Assembly: GCA_030378035.1 (NCBI GenBank)
Contig: JAUCGI010000001.1
Coordinates: 53,447-117,446 of the forward strand
Source of the DNA: Desulfobacterales bacterium HSG2
GTDB taxonomy: Bacteria > Desulfobacterota > Desulfobacteria > Desulfobacterales > 4be13
Direction: 5' to 3'
DNA length: 64,000 nt
Part shown: positions 34,601 through 42,872 of the stretch, one piece after another
Numbering within the stretch: position 1 is the first letter of the stretch
Layout: each line of letters starts with the position of its first letter
The notes under the pieces: generated by a model
What the model saw: the letters and a program-made list of their open reading frames with translations, nothing else
Database searches by the model: none
Told to the model about the DNA's origin: nothing
Translations under genes and position numbers: made by a program

Positions 34601-35030
34601 CCTTGATGACTTTGTCGAAGAGGCGAAGATCTGCATATATTACGATGAGTTGGAAGACCAGTTGACCCTGTTGGAAGTGACCGTAGCGGATATCCGGGCA
34701 GCCTATTTTATGACCGAATCGAATTCCTGGCAGACGCTCGGCAGCTACACCCTTGACGAAGAGAATAAAAAGATCTGTTTTGAGACCGATCACTTCTCAG
34801 ATTGGGCCTTGATAGCCGTAATCTCCGAAGAACCGTCACCCGGAGACATAAACAACAGCACCGCAGTTGACTTGGCCGATGCGATACTGGCCCTGCAAGT
34901 CTGCACAGAGTCTCCCATAACCTCAACCATTTACGCAGCCGCAGACGTAAACGATGACAAGAAGATCGGGCTGGCAGAGGTGATTTACATCCTTCAGAAA
35001 CTTGTTGTCAATACCGGAACTCATAGATGA
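31605..35030 (+). CDS. Large secreted protein with carboxypeptidase-regulatory-like repeats and C-terminal dockerin
   Basis: 1141 residues from ATG 31605 (GAAGGAGAGG just before); the frame opens earlier, but without a ribosome site. A Sec signal peptide ends near ASAFA-like SSAFA. The body is about eight tandem beta-sandwich repeats of the CarboxypepD_reg/Cna-B type, each with the signature D-G-x-F/Y-x-L/I-x-V/L-P-A-G-x-W/F (for example FGNYTINLPAGKWHIRP, DGSYNLSVPAGTWNMGY). A short acidic Pro/Asp/Gly linker (PPDGGDPPNPDEGDPP) lies near residue 130. The last 65 residues are a dockerin-like pair of calcium loops (GDINNSTAVDLADAILALQ and AADVNDDKKIGLAEVIYILQ). Such proteins are surface or matrix components; the dockerin implies a cohesin partner elsewhere. 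Confidence 0.88.
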   Translation: MMKTQTKVCIMAAVFLICGSFLTGSSAFAIQVSGTVILEDSGDPMVGADISAKNERSTEVTDTTVDNGGFTLVIESEGIWEIKVSPPSDNETYSGYNQGELVKLDIKDLNKNITLPESIKMRRVKEIRGFVIIPEDSGPPDGGDPPNPDEGDPPDQPLGEYVADVLVTAYTDDHGTRIEKRTNENGEYILPDVFEGNWTIYADATFTENYKEYGQSERVKVTVGMGEVTPAQPLELHKCHKRIFGSVTFNGESLPDIEVHANDWHIEDGTRVVHTDSNGAFEIWVPLGRWEIRVPQVENVQWFSPEPMEAEFEPTPESEEERQISIALQPVGTEESYGGYLKGQVVKGSDSTLLTSDGDINEYVRIKAVSPESGFSRSVNLKSDGTFIFPLPVGLYKVTIWLDKNQYGDYGIPPPMLVRMDSGETEEDMGDIVLKERNLSVQGQVTDGTDVEENGISGIRVEAWGPDQRDRFFAETDVFGNYTINLPAGKWHIRPIIPGRRTDLFREVNLAEGVEGEDIDFVVTDADNVISGTVKDQSRNILTDVKARAYARLKGSPRPVSEAWVENGTFTLNVPAGTFYVGLRLAPDSEYAFAEENERVPTQDTEIFTLTSDRVVISGQFLDSADDSPVTGIEGRVFVTPVNERASWHGVDINTEDGSYNLSVPAGTWNMGYDLKTDQYLPHPEQPIQVEVASEGTTKKDITLTELSSTVKGQVVGPDGNSMSDVQVWVRQFRTGETGQSIFTSSVFTDADGKFEITVPASSATRTSKGTSKDYNEYYACLYTAIDECGEDDYYCLVDAEVECQQELYKRYSPRADEDVILTLRKADTYVEGTVLKSDGQTVEGAFVSAHSKDGQSTSGYTKSDGTYQLDAAKAETFWVARAWYKEVGDDAYYRSDFVTTTSSSADETITMLDLTLPAEASGKLPTSETDDFLLEDGWIATLSDGTEIQIPADGIRTEETDLTVVIAPQIELPESSKNRIIGYGYTMTLYEKDTGVEILDDFVEEAKICIYYDELEDQLTLLEVTVADIRAAYFMTESNSWQTLGSYTLDEENKKICFETDHFSDWALIAVISEEPSPGDINNSTAVDLADAILALQVCTESPITSTIYAAADVNDDKKIGLAEVIYILQKLVVNTGTHR

Positions 35031-35059
35031 GATATCCCTGAATTTTCAAATACTTTTAC

Positions 35060-35462
35060 CAAATAACACCACGCCATTCCGGGCAGAACGGCAGGGCCGT
35101 CAGATCACGCATTGGTCAGAAAGGGACGCATTGGTTAAAGTTCAGGCCGGCCCCTGTCATTCTGCCCGGAATGACAGCGTGTTTTTGCGGCCGACATATT
35201 TGCAGAGCACGCATAATCCTTTCTTACCCACAATCCGTGTAGATTCACGTTGGGCAGCGTGTTTTTGTAAGGGAGAGTGGATTCCGGGTCAGAATGGCAG
35301 GGCCGGCTCGTGCTCTGACAAAGGTGTGCTCTTCCAACCAAGGTGTGCTCTGACGGCCCTGCCATTCTGCCCGGAATGACAGCGTGTTTTTGCAGCGTGT
35401 TTTTGCGGCCGACATATTTGCAGAGCACGCATAATCCTTTCTTATCCACAATCCGTGTAGCC
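35060..35462. repeat. Intergenic repeat block (GGATTCCGGGTC and CACAATCCGTGTAG modules)
   Basis: Contains two CATAATCCTTTCTTA...CACAATCCGTGTAG modules (35214, 35429), a GGATTCCGGGTCAGAATGGC module and CTGCCATTCTGCCCGGAATG, much of it repeated at 41265-41560. The last module supplies the final codons and stop of the TIR gene on the minus strand. Confidence 0.75.
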
Positions 35463-37388
35463 ACACTCCAGAACCTGCCGTCCCACCACCCGAAACACCT
35501 CACATCGCCAGACAAGCCGTTTCCCGTCATCGCTTTGCTTAATAAGGTCCCTCCAATATAACCGCCTTAACAGGGGATCAAAAATGTAGGGCCGAACATC
35601 CCCCACCTCATTCTGTTCAAACAACCGGCAAAGTCTCTGCCGGACAGCGGTGTCCCGAATAAAAGACATAAACAGTTGCCAGACAAAAGGCGTCTGGATC
35701 AGTGCCTCCTTGCAGGTATCCGGATCAGAGCATGCATTCCGATGATAAAAATCCAAGCACTGTTGCAGCAACCCGGGATGTCCGCCACTGATATGCAGCA
35801 GTTCCCCAACTCTTCTCTCACTCAGGACCTGCCCCGGGCACCGGTGTTCCCACATACAATGAACATCGCCCGCGGTCAGTTCTGGCCATTCACACACCTC
35901 GGCCGAATTCGGGAAAGAGAGTGTGCCGACAAAGAACAGATCAGCCAGCCTTTCCCCGCCGCAGAGCAGAAACCGGAGATTCGGACAGCGTTCGCCGAGG
36001 CTGCGAAAAGCTCCGGCAATATCCCTGAGTCCCTCATCACAACTGTTTTCAAAACCGCTCACCATAATAAGCAACGGTTCTCCCCGATCCTTCAATCTCT
36101 CTTCAAAATCGCTCACAAACCCGGCGGAACTTGTCACAGACTCGGAAAAACCGCATTGCCTGCCCAGAACGGAAAAATAATCCTCCTTATGTGAACGAGG
36201 GCTGTACGGCAGAACAAGGCGAATAAGATTCTCCTCATGAAACCGTTTTCCGGCCTGTTCCGAAAGAGATGATTTCACAGCGCTTTGCCCCCTGTCCCCC
36301 TGAGCCAGAAGCAGAACCGCCTGTTTTGTGTGAAACAGTTCAAACAGTTCCTCAGCAAAAGAGATTTCTATCTGATTCGGCTGCTCTTCCGTCAGCTCGG
36401 GAGGCATGATCAGCTCACCTCTGAAAGCCGCATCGGGACCGGGGTGTCTCTCTTCCATGGCGCAGATCAGATGGCAGAATGCTTTGCGATAGGTCTCCGG
36501 ATTTCGGAAATCCAGCCACCGGACATCTCTGAGAAAGGGAAAGTCGGGAACGCCCTTTCCCAAAGTCACCGGAATAATGGCAAAATCAGGATTCTCGCTC
36601 TGCTGAACCGTCATCCGGTTGTATGTTTCCCTGACCCATCCGGACTCAATACTCTTTGCAGTGACAACCAGAATCCCCTTTCGGGACTCTTTTAATCCCC
36701 GGCAGAGTTCATCCGCAATGCTTTCGGCAGGTGCCAGTTCCCGGATGTCAAGAAAGACGCGGTATCCCTGATCTTCCAGATTCCGGACCAAAACTTCCAC
36801 CCAGGGCACACACTCGCTGTTGTGGCTGATAAAGATATCCCGGAGTTTGCCGCTCTGATTTGGGAGACTGCCGCTTCTGACAGCCTCAGGCAGTCTGATC
36901 TCGGAATCCCTTATATCATAGAAATCAGGAGCAAACTCCGCCATCTGGCGGACCGTGTTCGGAGAGACCCATAGAATACAGGGAACCGGAAAAGCCCGGA
37001 CCAGATCATCCCGCTCCACATTGATCCGGGTGATCAGGGGGGCCGGCCGCAAACCCGGGCCCGCGGTCCGATCTTTTTCTGACGAGGAGCGGATAACCGG
37101 CCGGGTGTGTTCTTCCAGATGAGACAAACTGATCACCCGGGGACCTGATTCCGGGACATGTTTCCGTATGTCCCGGGCGATTCCCCTTGCCCCCGCATGA
37201 GCAGGCAGGTCCTTTCCCTCAATGGCAATCAGTTTTATTCCCCGCTGTGACAGATCAGATGCCAGACGGTCACGCCACCGGGTCTGCAAGTCATCATTTC
37301 CGCTTTGGACAATCAGGAGCGAAAATCCGATGTCCGTTTCCAGAGCAAAATGCAGCAGGGTCCGATAAGTTTTATCTTCAGGATTCAT
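35442..37388 (-). CDS. TIR-domain protein with degenerate STAND/AAA-type C-terminal domain
   Basis: 648 residues. The N-terminal 180 residues form a region ending VERDDLVRAFPVPCILWVSP, APDFYDIRDSEI, a segment common at the start of STAND-type proteins. Residues about 183-310 are a TIR domain: RDIFISHNSECVPWVEVLVR, GYRVFLDIRELAPAESIADE, KGILVVTAKSIESGWVRETY. The Glu of S-G-W-V-R-E aligns with the catalytic Glu of NAD-cleaving TIRs. Residues about 335-600 look like an AAA/STAND ATPase with a ruined P-loop (GDRGQSAVKS in place of GxxxxGKS) and no acidic Walker B, but ISGGHPGLLQQCLDFY is retained. Its ATG overlaps the end of the ATPase gene upstream by 11 bases, so the two are coupled. The C-terminus is encoded by a repeat. 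Likely an NADase effector in a two-gene defence system (inference). Confidence 0.8.
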   Translation of the reverse strand: MNPEDKTYRTLLHFALETDIGFSLLIVQSGNDDLQTRWRDRLASDLSQRGIKLIAIEGKDLPAHAGARGIARDIRKHVPESGPRVISLSHLEEHTRPVIRSSSEKDRTAGPGLRPAPLITRINVERDDLVRAFPVPCILWVSPNTVRQMAEFAPDFYDIRDSEIRLPEAVRSGSLPNQSGKLRDIFISHNSECVPWVEVLVRNLEDQGYRVFLDIRELAPAESIADELCRGLKESRKGILVVTAKSIESGWVRETYNRMTVQQSENPDFAIIPVTLGKGVPDFPFLRDVRWLDFRNPETYRKAFCHLICAMEERHPGPDAAFRGELIMPPELTEEQPNQIEISFAEELFELFHTKQAVLLLAQGDRGQSAVKSSLSEQAGKRFHEENLIRLVLPYSPRSHKEDYFSVLGRQCGFSESVTSSAGFVSDFEERLKDRGEPLLIMVSGFENSCDEGLRDIAGAFRSLGERCPNLRFLLCGGERLADLFFVGTLSFPNSAEVCEWPELTAGDVHCMWEHRCPGQVLSERRVGELLHISGGHPGLLQQCLDFYHRNACSDPDTCKEALIQTPFVWQLFMSFIRDTAVRQRLCRLFEQNEVGDVRPYIFDPLLRRLYWRDLIKQSDDGKRLVWRCEVFRVVGRQVLECGYTDCG

Positions 37389-38721
37389 TGAACCGCCTTA
37401 ATATTTCCTGATCATTGAATATGTCCGAGGAATAGATCAGGGGATGGACATCCGCCCACTTCTCCCCGTTGTATTCCAGCGCAAACCGGTAAAACAACTG
37501 CCGCGCGCTCTCCGGGCTGTGGTCAGCCCTTTTGGACCGGTTGATTTCGTGCAACACAGGCAAATCATCAAAGCGCAGCGGGTTCATAAATTCATTGCGA
37601 ACCTCATGAATCCCCTTTTTCACATCATCCATGGCGATCGGATGTTCCCATGCCTCTTCCGCGGCCTTTAACAGCAGATGCATCAGCTCCCGCAGAGAAC
37701 CGCCGCTGGCGAGAACCAGTTCCTTCATGCAGGCATACCGCTCATCAGGCTCCCCTGCAAACACCTTGTCCTCTTCCACACGGGCCTTGATCACATCAAC
37801 AAGCCGGTCCACTCCATCCTGCCAGCATGTATCCCACGCCTGTTCCTTTTTCCTGATTTTCGGCATGGGCATAACCAGGGGCGGAAAGTTGAATTCGGAG
37901 AGCGGCTCGCCCTGGGGGTTGTATATCAGGCCCAGGGGGACAGTGATGATGATGTGAACATTCAGTTGCTCAAAGAGATCCGACCACTTGCTGAACGCGT
38001 TCTCCATGACTTCGGGGGGATGCCGGTCCAGATTATCCACGATCAGCACCAGTTCGGATATCATCCCTGATTTCTCCAGCAGTCCCCGGATGCGGTCAAA
38101 AAATTCGTTCATTCGGTGGATCAGTTCTGTCGGCTTTCTTTTGAGCCTGTGCCGGATCTCTTTGACAGACTTATGCCCTCCGGTAATGCGCCCGGTCAGA
38201 TTGATTAGAAGTTTCAGCAGACCGGGCACGGAAAATCCGGCTTCGGCCACGCTCCTGACTTCGATGCCGCTCTCATAGCTCTCCTGCTCTGTCCAGGTTT
38301 CGCTGGCAAACCAGTTTTCAACGGACCGGAACATGTCGTCGTCAACCTCGACACGCCGGCAGACGTCTTCCAGAGTCATCGTCACGAGATAGAGCATCAG
38401 ATCCGGATAATCCAGATCATAGACGGCCAAGTCGGAATAAGCCTGTTTATAAACAAAGAAAGATTCATCCTTCATCTCCTCCATAAAGGCAAACAGCTCG
38501 GTGGTCTTGCCGTTTCCACGATGACCCGCATAGCTGATATGGACGGATTTCCGATTCGGATCGTCAGGGTCAATGTATAAGGATCGTCTGAGTTTCTCCC
38601 GGATATCATCTCCCCGTATGTCATCGAGAGCCACATATCTGGGGTCACCGGCTTCAAGGTGAAGCGGCTTGGCAACCCGCCTGACCTGCTTGGGATTCTC
38701 CGCTTTTTTAAAAGGCTGCAT
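37378..38721 (-). CDS. P-loop NTPase (KAP/AAA-like), partner of the TIR protein
   Basis: 447 residues; AGGAAAGGACATC is the ribosome-site region upstream of ATG 38721. Walker A YAGHRGNGKTTELFAFM (residues 66-74 GHRGNGKTT) is intact; ELVLIVDNLDRHPPEVMENA at about 225 is Walker B, followed by HIIITVPLGLIYNP, the sensor strand. The layout, short N-terminal region, long helical insert, Walker B with V-D-N-L-D-R, is that of KAP-like and related STAND ATPases. No membrane segment. Overlap with the TIR gene (11 bases) means translational coupling, and the partner's own P-loop is degenerate, so this protein probably supplies ATP binding for the complex. Role in defence or signalling is inferred. Confidence 0.8.
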   Translation of the reverse strand: MQPFKKAENPKQVRRVAKPLHLEAGDPRYVALDDIRGDDIREKLRRSLYIDPDDPNRKSVHISYAGHRGNGKTTELFAFMEEMKDESFFVYKQAYSDLAVYDLDYPDLMLYLVTMTLEDVCRRVEVDDDMFRSVENWFASETWTEQESYESGIEVRSVAEAGFSVPGLLKLLINLTGRITGGHKSVKEIRHRLKRKPTELIHRMNEFFDRIRGLLEKSGMISELVLIVDNLDRHPPEVMENAFSKWSDLFEQLNVHIIITVPLGLIYNPQGEPLSEFNFPPLVMPMPKIRKKEQAWDTCWQDGVDRLVDVIKARVEEDKVFAGEPDERYACMKELVLASGGSLRELMHLLLKAAEEAWEHPIAMDDVKKGIHEVRNEFMNPLRFDDLPVLHEINRSKRADHSPESARQLFYRFALEYNGEKWADVHPLIYSSDIFNDQEILRRFNES

Positions 38722-38766
38722 TTTTGATGTCCTTTCCTGTTTCGGTTTATGTTTACTGAGGTTAAA

Positions 38767-38935
38767 GGATTATGCTGATTATAACGGATTTAGGACGTGC
38801 TCGTAAACTTGAACTTGAACTTGAACCTGGACTTAAACGTGAATCCTGACGTGAACATTCATTTATGATCACGTCTGAGTTCAAGTTTAAGTTCAAGTTC
38901 AAGGCTCCCTAAATCCGTTATAATCAGGGATTATG
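38767..38935. repeat. MITE family B copy 2, carrying a hexamer hairpin, with 8-bp target duplication
   Basis: Element 38775-38927 (153 bp) starts CTGATTATAACGGATTTAGG and ends CCTAAATCCGTTATAATCAG. GGATTATG occurs on both sides (38767-38774 and 38928-38935), an exact 8-bp duplication. The centre is a TTGAAC / GTTCAA mirror hairpin, unlike copy 1, whose centre is the GGATTCCGGGTC palindrome. Confidence 0.92.
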
Positions 38936-39007
38936 GATAAGAAAGAGACCTTTCAAATGCCTGATGAAGCTCAAATAATCCTTTCTTACCCACAATCCGT
39001 GTAGAAT

Positions 39008-40399
39008 TCACCCCGACGCCTCCCTCCGCTTCTTCAGCCGCTCACTCAGAGTGGACTGTGTGGTGCCCAGCAATTTGGCTGCGAGTATCTGCTTCCCCCC
39101 GCTCCGTCTCATAGCCTCGTCTATGAGCATGTGTGCCACCTGTTTCAGCGTGGGCAGCTTTTTCATGTGATCAAACGGCGAAATGTCCTCATTTTCCTGC
39201 ATCTCTGTTATGTAAGTCTCGATGATATCCGGGGAGAGCCTCCCGCTTCTGTTCCGGACCACTGTGTCAGCGATCAGCGACTTCAACTCCCTGACATTTC
39301 CCGGAAAGGGACAGGTCTCCAGCAAAGCGGTGAATGCCGCGGGCACTTCCGGCACCTCTTTTTTCACTTTGCGGCAGGCCTCCCTGACAAAGAATTCGGT
39401 CAGCAGCGGGATGTCCCCCGGACGCTCACGCAACGGCGGAATGTGAATATGATGGGTTTTCAGCCGGTAAATCAGATCCTCGCGAAATTTGCCATCCTCA
39501 TAAAGTTCCCATAGGTTCCTGTTCGTGGCTGCAACGATGCGGGCATCTGTGCGCCGGTGTTTGTCACAGCCTAGCGGCAGATATTCCCCTTCCTGGAGCA
39601 GCCTCAGCAGCTTCACCTGGGATTCGTGGCTCAGATCCCCGATTTCATCCAGAAAGAGAGTTCCGCCGACAGCCTCCTCTATCAGTCCCTTGCGACAATC
39701 GGAAGCCCCTGTGTACGCGCCTCTGAGATGTCCGAAAAGCGTGTCCGAAAACATGCTGTCATCCAAGCCGGCCAGATTCACCGGGACCATTTGTCCCTCA
39801 CGCCCGCTGGCCTTGTGAAGGCTCCCGGCGATCAGTTCCTTTCCCACACCTGTCTCGCCTGTGATCAGGACCGGATAAGGATCCGGTGCCACCGTTTCGA
39901 CATACTGGAAAATGGAAAGCATCTTTCCGTTCTCGGTGATGATCCCTTCAAACGTCCGGGGATTTTCCAACTGATGCGACTGCATGCGCCGCATGAGACG
40001 CTCGTTCTCCCGGGCAAGTTCCCTGAGCTTCAGTCCATGACGGATCGTGTTCGCCAGCCGATTGATATCCTCTCCCTTGATCACATAATCAAACGCGCCC
40101 AGTTTCATGCACCGGACCGCTGTGTCCACATCATCTGTCCCGGTTAGGATGATGATCGGAATCTCCGGATATCCCTGCGAGATTTGTTCAAGCAGATCCT
40201 CGCCGCTGATGTGCGGCATCACCAGATCCAGCACCAGTATCCCGACCGGATGTTCGGACAACATGCCCATCACCTGCCGACTGTCTTTGCAGGTGATCAG
40301 ACGCTCCATTCCCGCATCCGACAACCTGCTCCTTATATCCAGAAGCACAGTCTCCGAATCATCCACGACCATTATCGTTTCCTGGAATTTTTTTTTCAT
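39008..40399 (-). CDS. NtrC-family response regulator (receiver, AAA+, Fis-type HTH)
   Basis: 463 residues. Receiver domain with phosphoacceptor Asp58 (ILVLDLVMPHISGEDLL), then AAA+ with ITGETGVGKELIAGSLH (about 180), the sigma-54 contact loop as GAYTGA (usual GAFTGA) in HLRGAYTGASDCRKG, GGTLFLDEIGDL, and an HTH ending QILAAKLLGTTQSTLSERLK. It should activate sigma-54 promoters after phosphorylation. No cognate kinase is adjacent; the histidine kinase at 45351 already has its own regulator. It lies upstream of the ATPase/TIR pair in the same orientation, separated by a MITE, so it could control that pair; no -24/-12 promoter was identified. Tyr for Phe in the loop is a tolerated variant. Confidence 0.93.
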   Translation of the reverse strand: MKKKFQETIMVVDDSETVLLDIRSRLSDAGMERLITCKDSRQVMGMLSEHPVGILVLDLVMPHISGEDLLEQISQGYPEIPIIILTGTDDVDTAVRCMKLGAFDYVIKGEDINRLANTIRHGLKLRELARENERLMRRMQSHQLENPRTFEGIITENGKMLSIFQYVETVAPDPYPVLITGETGVGKELIAGSLHKASGREGQMVPVNLAGLDDSMFSDTLFGHLRGAYTGASDCRKGLIEEAVGGTLFLDEIGDLSHESQVKLLRLLQEGEYLPLGCDKHRRTDARIVAATNRNLWELYEDGKFREDLIYRLKTHHIHIPPLRERPGDIPLLTEFFVREACRKVKKEVPEVPAAFTALLETCPFPGNVRELKSLIADTVVRNRSGRLSPDIIETYITEMQENEDISPFDHMKKLPTLKQVAHMLIDEAMRRSGGKQILAAKLLGTTQSTLSERLKKRREASG

Positions 40400-40680
40400 C
40401 TTTCATATCTGTCCCAATCTAAACTTGACCTTAACCTTAACCCTTATATTACGACAGTCCGTAATTTAAAATATACTCTTACACCGAAACAAAACCGGAC
40501 GCAAGCTTTTTCAGAGCAAATATCTCCGAAGTTTTGCTTGCCAATTCAAACTGAACAGCAGGGATTGCCTTTTCCCGGGTAACTACAAGGATTTCACATA
40601 AGAAGGATTAGAAGTACTCGATGGAAGCCCTTCATCTACAAGGATTAACGATAAGCAGGGATTAGGCGTGATATCCGGTT

Positions 40681-41215
40681 ACCTTTGATCAACTGACCAA
40701 ACAAAATGTCATTCCCGCGCCACCGGACGAGCTCAACTGGTTGACTTCAAGAACTTCAAACGAGCCCGACTTGTTGACTTTGAAAGCGGGAATCCACTTT
40801 TTATCAACTGAAATATTCGTTTTGCCTCAGCCTACAAACATGTCGGCCTGATGGCGGTACTTTGTGTGTTCTTCAGTTTTACCTTTGATCAACTGACCAA
40901 GCCAAACAAAATGTCATTCCCGCGCCATCGGACGAGATCAACTGGTTGACTTCAAGAACTTCAAACGAGCCCGACTTGTTGACTTTGAAAGCGGGAATCC
41001 ACTTTTTATCAACTGAAATATTCGTTTTGCCCCAGTGCTCCAACTGACCAAGCCAAACAAAATGTCATTCCCGCGCCATCGGACGAGATCAACTGGTTGA
41101 CTTCAAGAACTTCAAACGAGCCCGACTTGTTGACTTTGAAAGCGGGAATCCACTCTTTATTAGCTTGAATATTCGATCAACCAAACAAAAATGTCATTCC
41201 CGCGCCACCGGACAA
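40681..41215. repeat. Three full and one partial copies of a TGTCATTCCCGC palindromic repeat
   Basis: Copies at about 40687-40825, 40882-41031, 41041-41180 and 41176-41215 (partial). Each has TTGATCAACTGACCA, TGTCATTCCCGCGCCA, an inner GTTGACTTCAAGAACTTCAA segment, and GCGGGAATCCACTTTTTATC. Nearly identical, so recently spread. 40400-40680 holds only family D fragments (about 40585-40672) and a TTAACC run; no gene is seen. Confidence 0.8.
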
Positions 41216-41264
41216 ATTCATGAGTCCTGCCTTCGGCACATTTAACTGGCAGCCAAAGGGCTTC

Positions 41265-41560
41265 CGGAGAGCACGCATAATCCTTTCTTATCCACAATTC
41301 GTGTAGATTCACGTTGGGCAAATGGATTCCGGGTCAGAATGCCAGGGCCGGCTCGTTCTCTGACAAAGGCGTGCGCTTCCAACCAAGTTGTGCTCTGACG
41401 GCCCTGCCATTCTGCCCGGAGTGACAGCGTGTTTTTGCAGCGTAGTTTTGCGGCCGACATATTTGCAGAGCACGCATAATCCCTTCTTACCCACAATCCG
41501 TGTAGATTCACGTTGGGCAAATGGATTCCGGGTCAGAATGCCAGGGCCGGCTCGTGCTCC
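41265..41560. repeat. Duplicate of the repeat block at 35.1-35.5 kb
   Basis: Two modules of CATAATCC(T/C)TTCTTA...CACAAT(T/C)CGTGTAGATTCACG followed by GGGCAAATGGATTCCGGGTC and CCAGGGCCGGCTCGT. The same modules occur at 35214-35460. Confidence 0.75.
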
Positions 41561-41570
41561 GACCTTTTCT

Positions 41571-42872
41571 TCAGAAATACCATTGAAGAACCACGGAAAA
41601 CAACGGATGATCTTCAAACGATTCAAAATCGGAGGTATGATCCGCGCCTTCAAAAACATGCCCCAACATTGCAGTAACTGAAATATCAATATTCTGAAGG
41701 AGATTGTATTTCAGAGAAGGGGAGAAATATATCCCCCTCCCCTCGATATCTGCCATGGCAAAGAGATCACAGCGCAGAAGCGGGGTGATGTCATAGCCGA
41801 TGGCAATGCCCGCATAGTGTCTGTTGAAGGTGAGGAACTGGTTTGCCAGTTGCTGATAACGATCCTCATTCATGCCGTACAGCGCACTTTCCTCATAAGC
41901 GGCAAGCAGTGAGCGGTTACGGTTCAGAGCGTTCTCGTTATAAAAATATTCTGCCATGCAGTAAATCCCGTTGGCAAAATTGTACTCATAGCCCACGCTG
42001 CCCAAAAAATACGCGCTTCCCTCATCCGGGGATGCATACAGAAGACTGCCGCGAAGCATTCCGTCCATGAGGATCGCTGCAATATCAATTCCGACGAGAT
42101 TCCGCCTCGCCACCCGCCCCCCGAGTACCGCGAGATCTGTATCTCTGACGGTGGCCCTGATTCGGGAGATGATATGGGTGTTTTTATTGGCAAGCGTCCT
42201 GAAATCCAATTCGTCGTCAACTCGCCTGGGCGCGTACACAAAAGCGATCTCCGAAGACTCATCCGGATAATATTCCACCCGCAGCGCGTCGGTCCCCTTC
42301 TGGTCCTCCGCTCCTTCCACAAATGTGGGGGAGATCGGATTCAGAATATCCAGCGGGTTCCAGAGTCTCCCGCTGCCGAATCGTATCTGCTGCCTGCCTG
42401 CGGTCATGGTGAAGTCGCCGGAGACGAACTTCATATAAAGCCGGTGCAGATTCAACTGGTAAGAATAATCATCTGCGAATGTGCTGTCAAGCGAAGGATC
42501 GTATAAGTCGTTGTAATCCGACGGACGCCAGAAGAGATCGAAGGTTCTGCTACCGACATAGTTGGCCGCGATGATCTCATTGTCAATATCACAGTGCAGT
42601 AATATATTCTCACTGAATCTGAACTCCGGCGAAAGCCTGATCCGGTTAAGGTCGGCGATCAGTTCTTTGCGTCCGGACGGTTCTCCGTTCTCATCAATGA
42701 AATGATCCGTACGGAAATAAGTGATGAGATTTTTGTAGTGTCCACTGATGGAGAACCGCGAAGCATCCTCAAGAAGGAGCTCGTCATCTGTGAGAGAGAT
42801 ATCGATATCTTCCTGCCCGTATGCTGCGAATGGGAGCAGAATGGACAAAAGTATGCAAATTGCTGTTTTCAT
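41571..42872 (-). CDS. Outer-membrane beta-barrel protein (DUF1302/porin-like)
   Basis: 433 residues with a cleavable signal (AAYGQ). The body has regular amphipathic strands: FSISGHYKNLITYF, MTAGRQQIRFGSGRLWNPLD (a G-R-Q-x-I-R-F-G-S-G loop seen in DUF1302 and alginate-export-like barrels), YAGIAIGYDITPLLRCDLFA, and a terminal strand FSVVLQWYF ending in Phe. Its ATG overlaps the stop of the ABC ATPase gene by ATGA, so it is coupled to a transporter ATPase. In comparable operons an FtsX-like permease and a lipoprotein-sorting protein accompany these two, but they are missing here. Role: probably outer-membrane part of a lipid or lipoprotein export route; inference. Confidence 0.75.
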   Translation of the reverse strand: MKTAICILLSILLPFAAYGQEDIDISLTDDELLLEDASRFSISGHYKNLITYFRTDHFIDENGEPSGRKELIADLNRIRLSPEFRFSENILLHCDIDNEIIAANYVGSRTFDLFWRPSDYNDLYDPSLDSTFADDYSYQLNLHRLYMKFVSGDFTMTAGRQQIRFGSGRLWNPLDILNPISPTFVEGAEDQKGTDALRVEYYPDESSEIAFVYAPRRVDDELDFRTLANKNTHIISRIRATVRDTDLAVLGGRVARRNLVGIDIAAILMDGMLRGSLLYASPDEGSAYFLGSVGYEYNFANGIYCMAEYFYNENALNRNRSLLAAYEESALYGMNEDRYQQLANQFLTFNRHYAGIAIGYDITPLLRCDLFAMADIEGRGIYFSPSLKYNLLQNIDISVTAMLGHVFEGADHTSDFESFEDHPLFSVVLQWYF

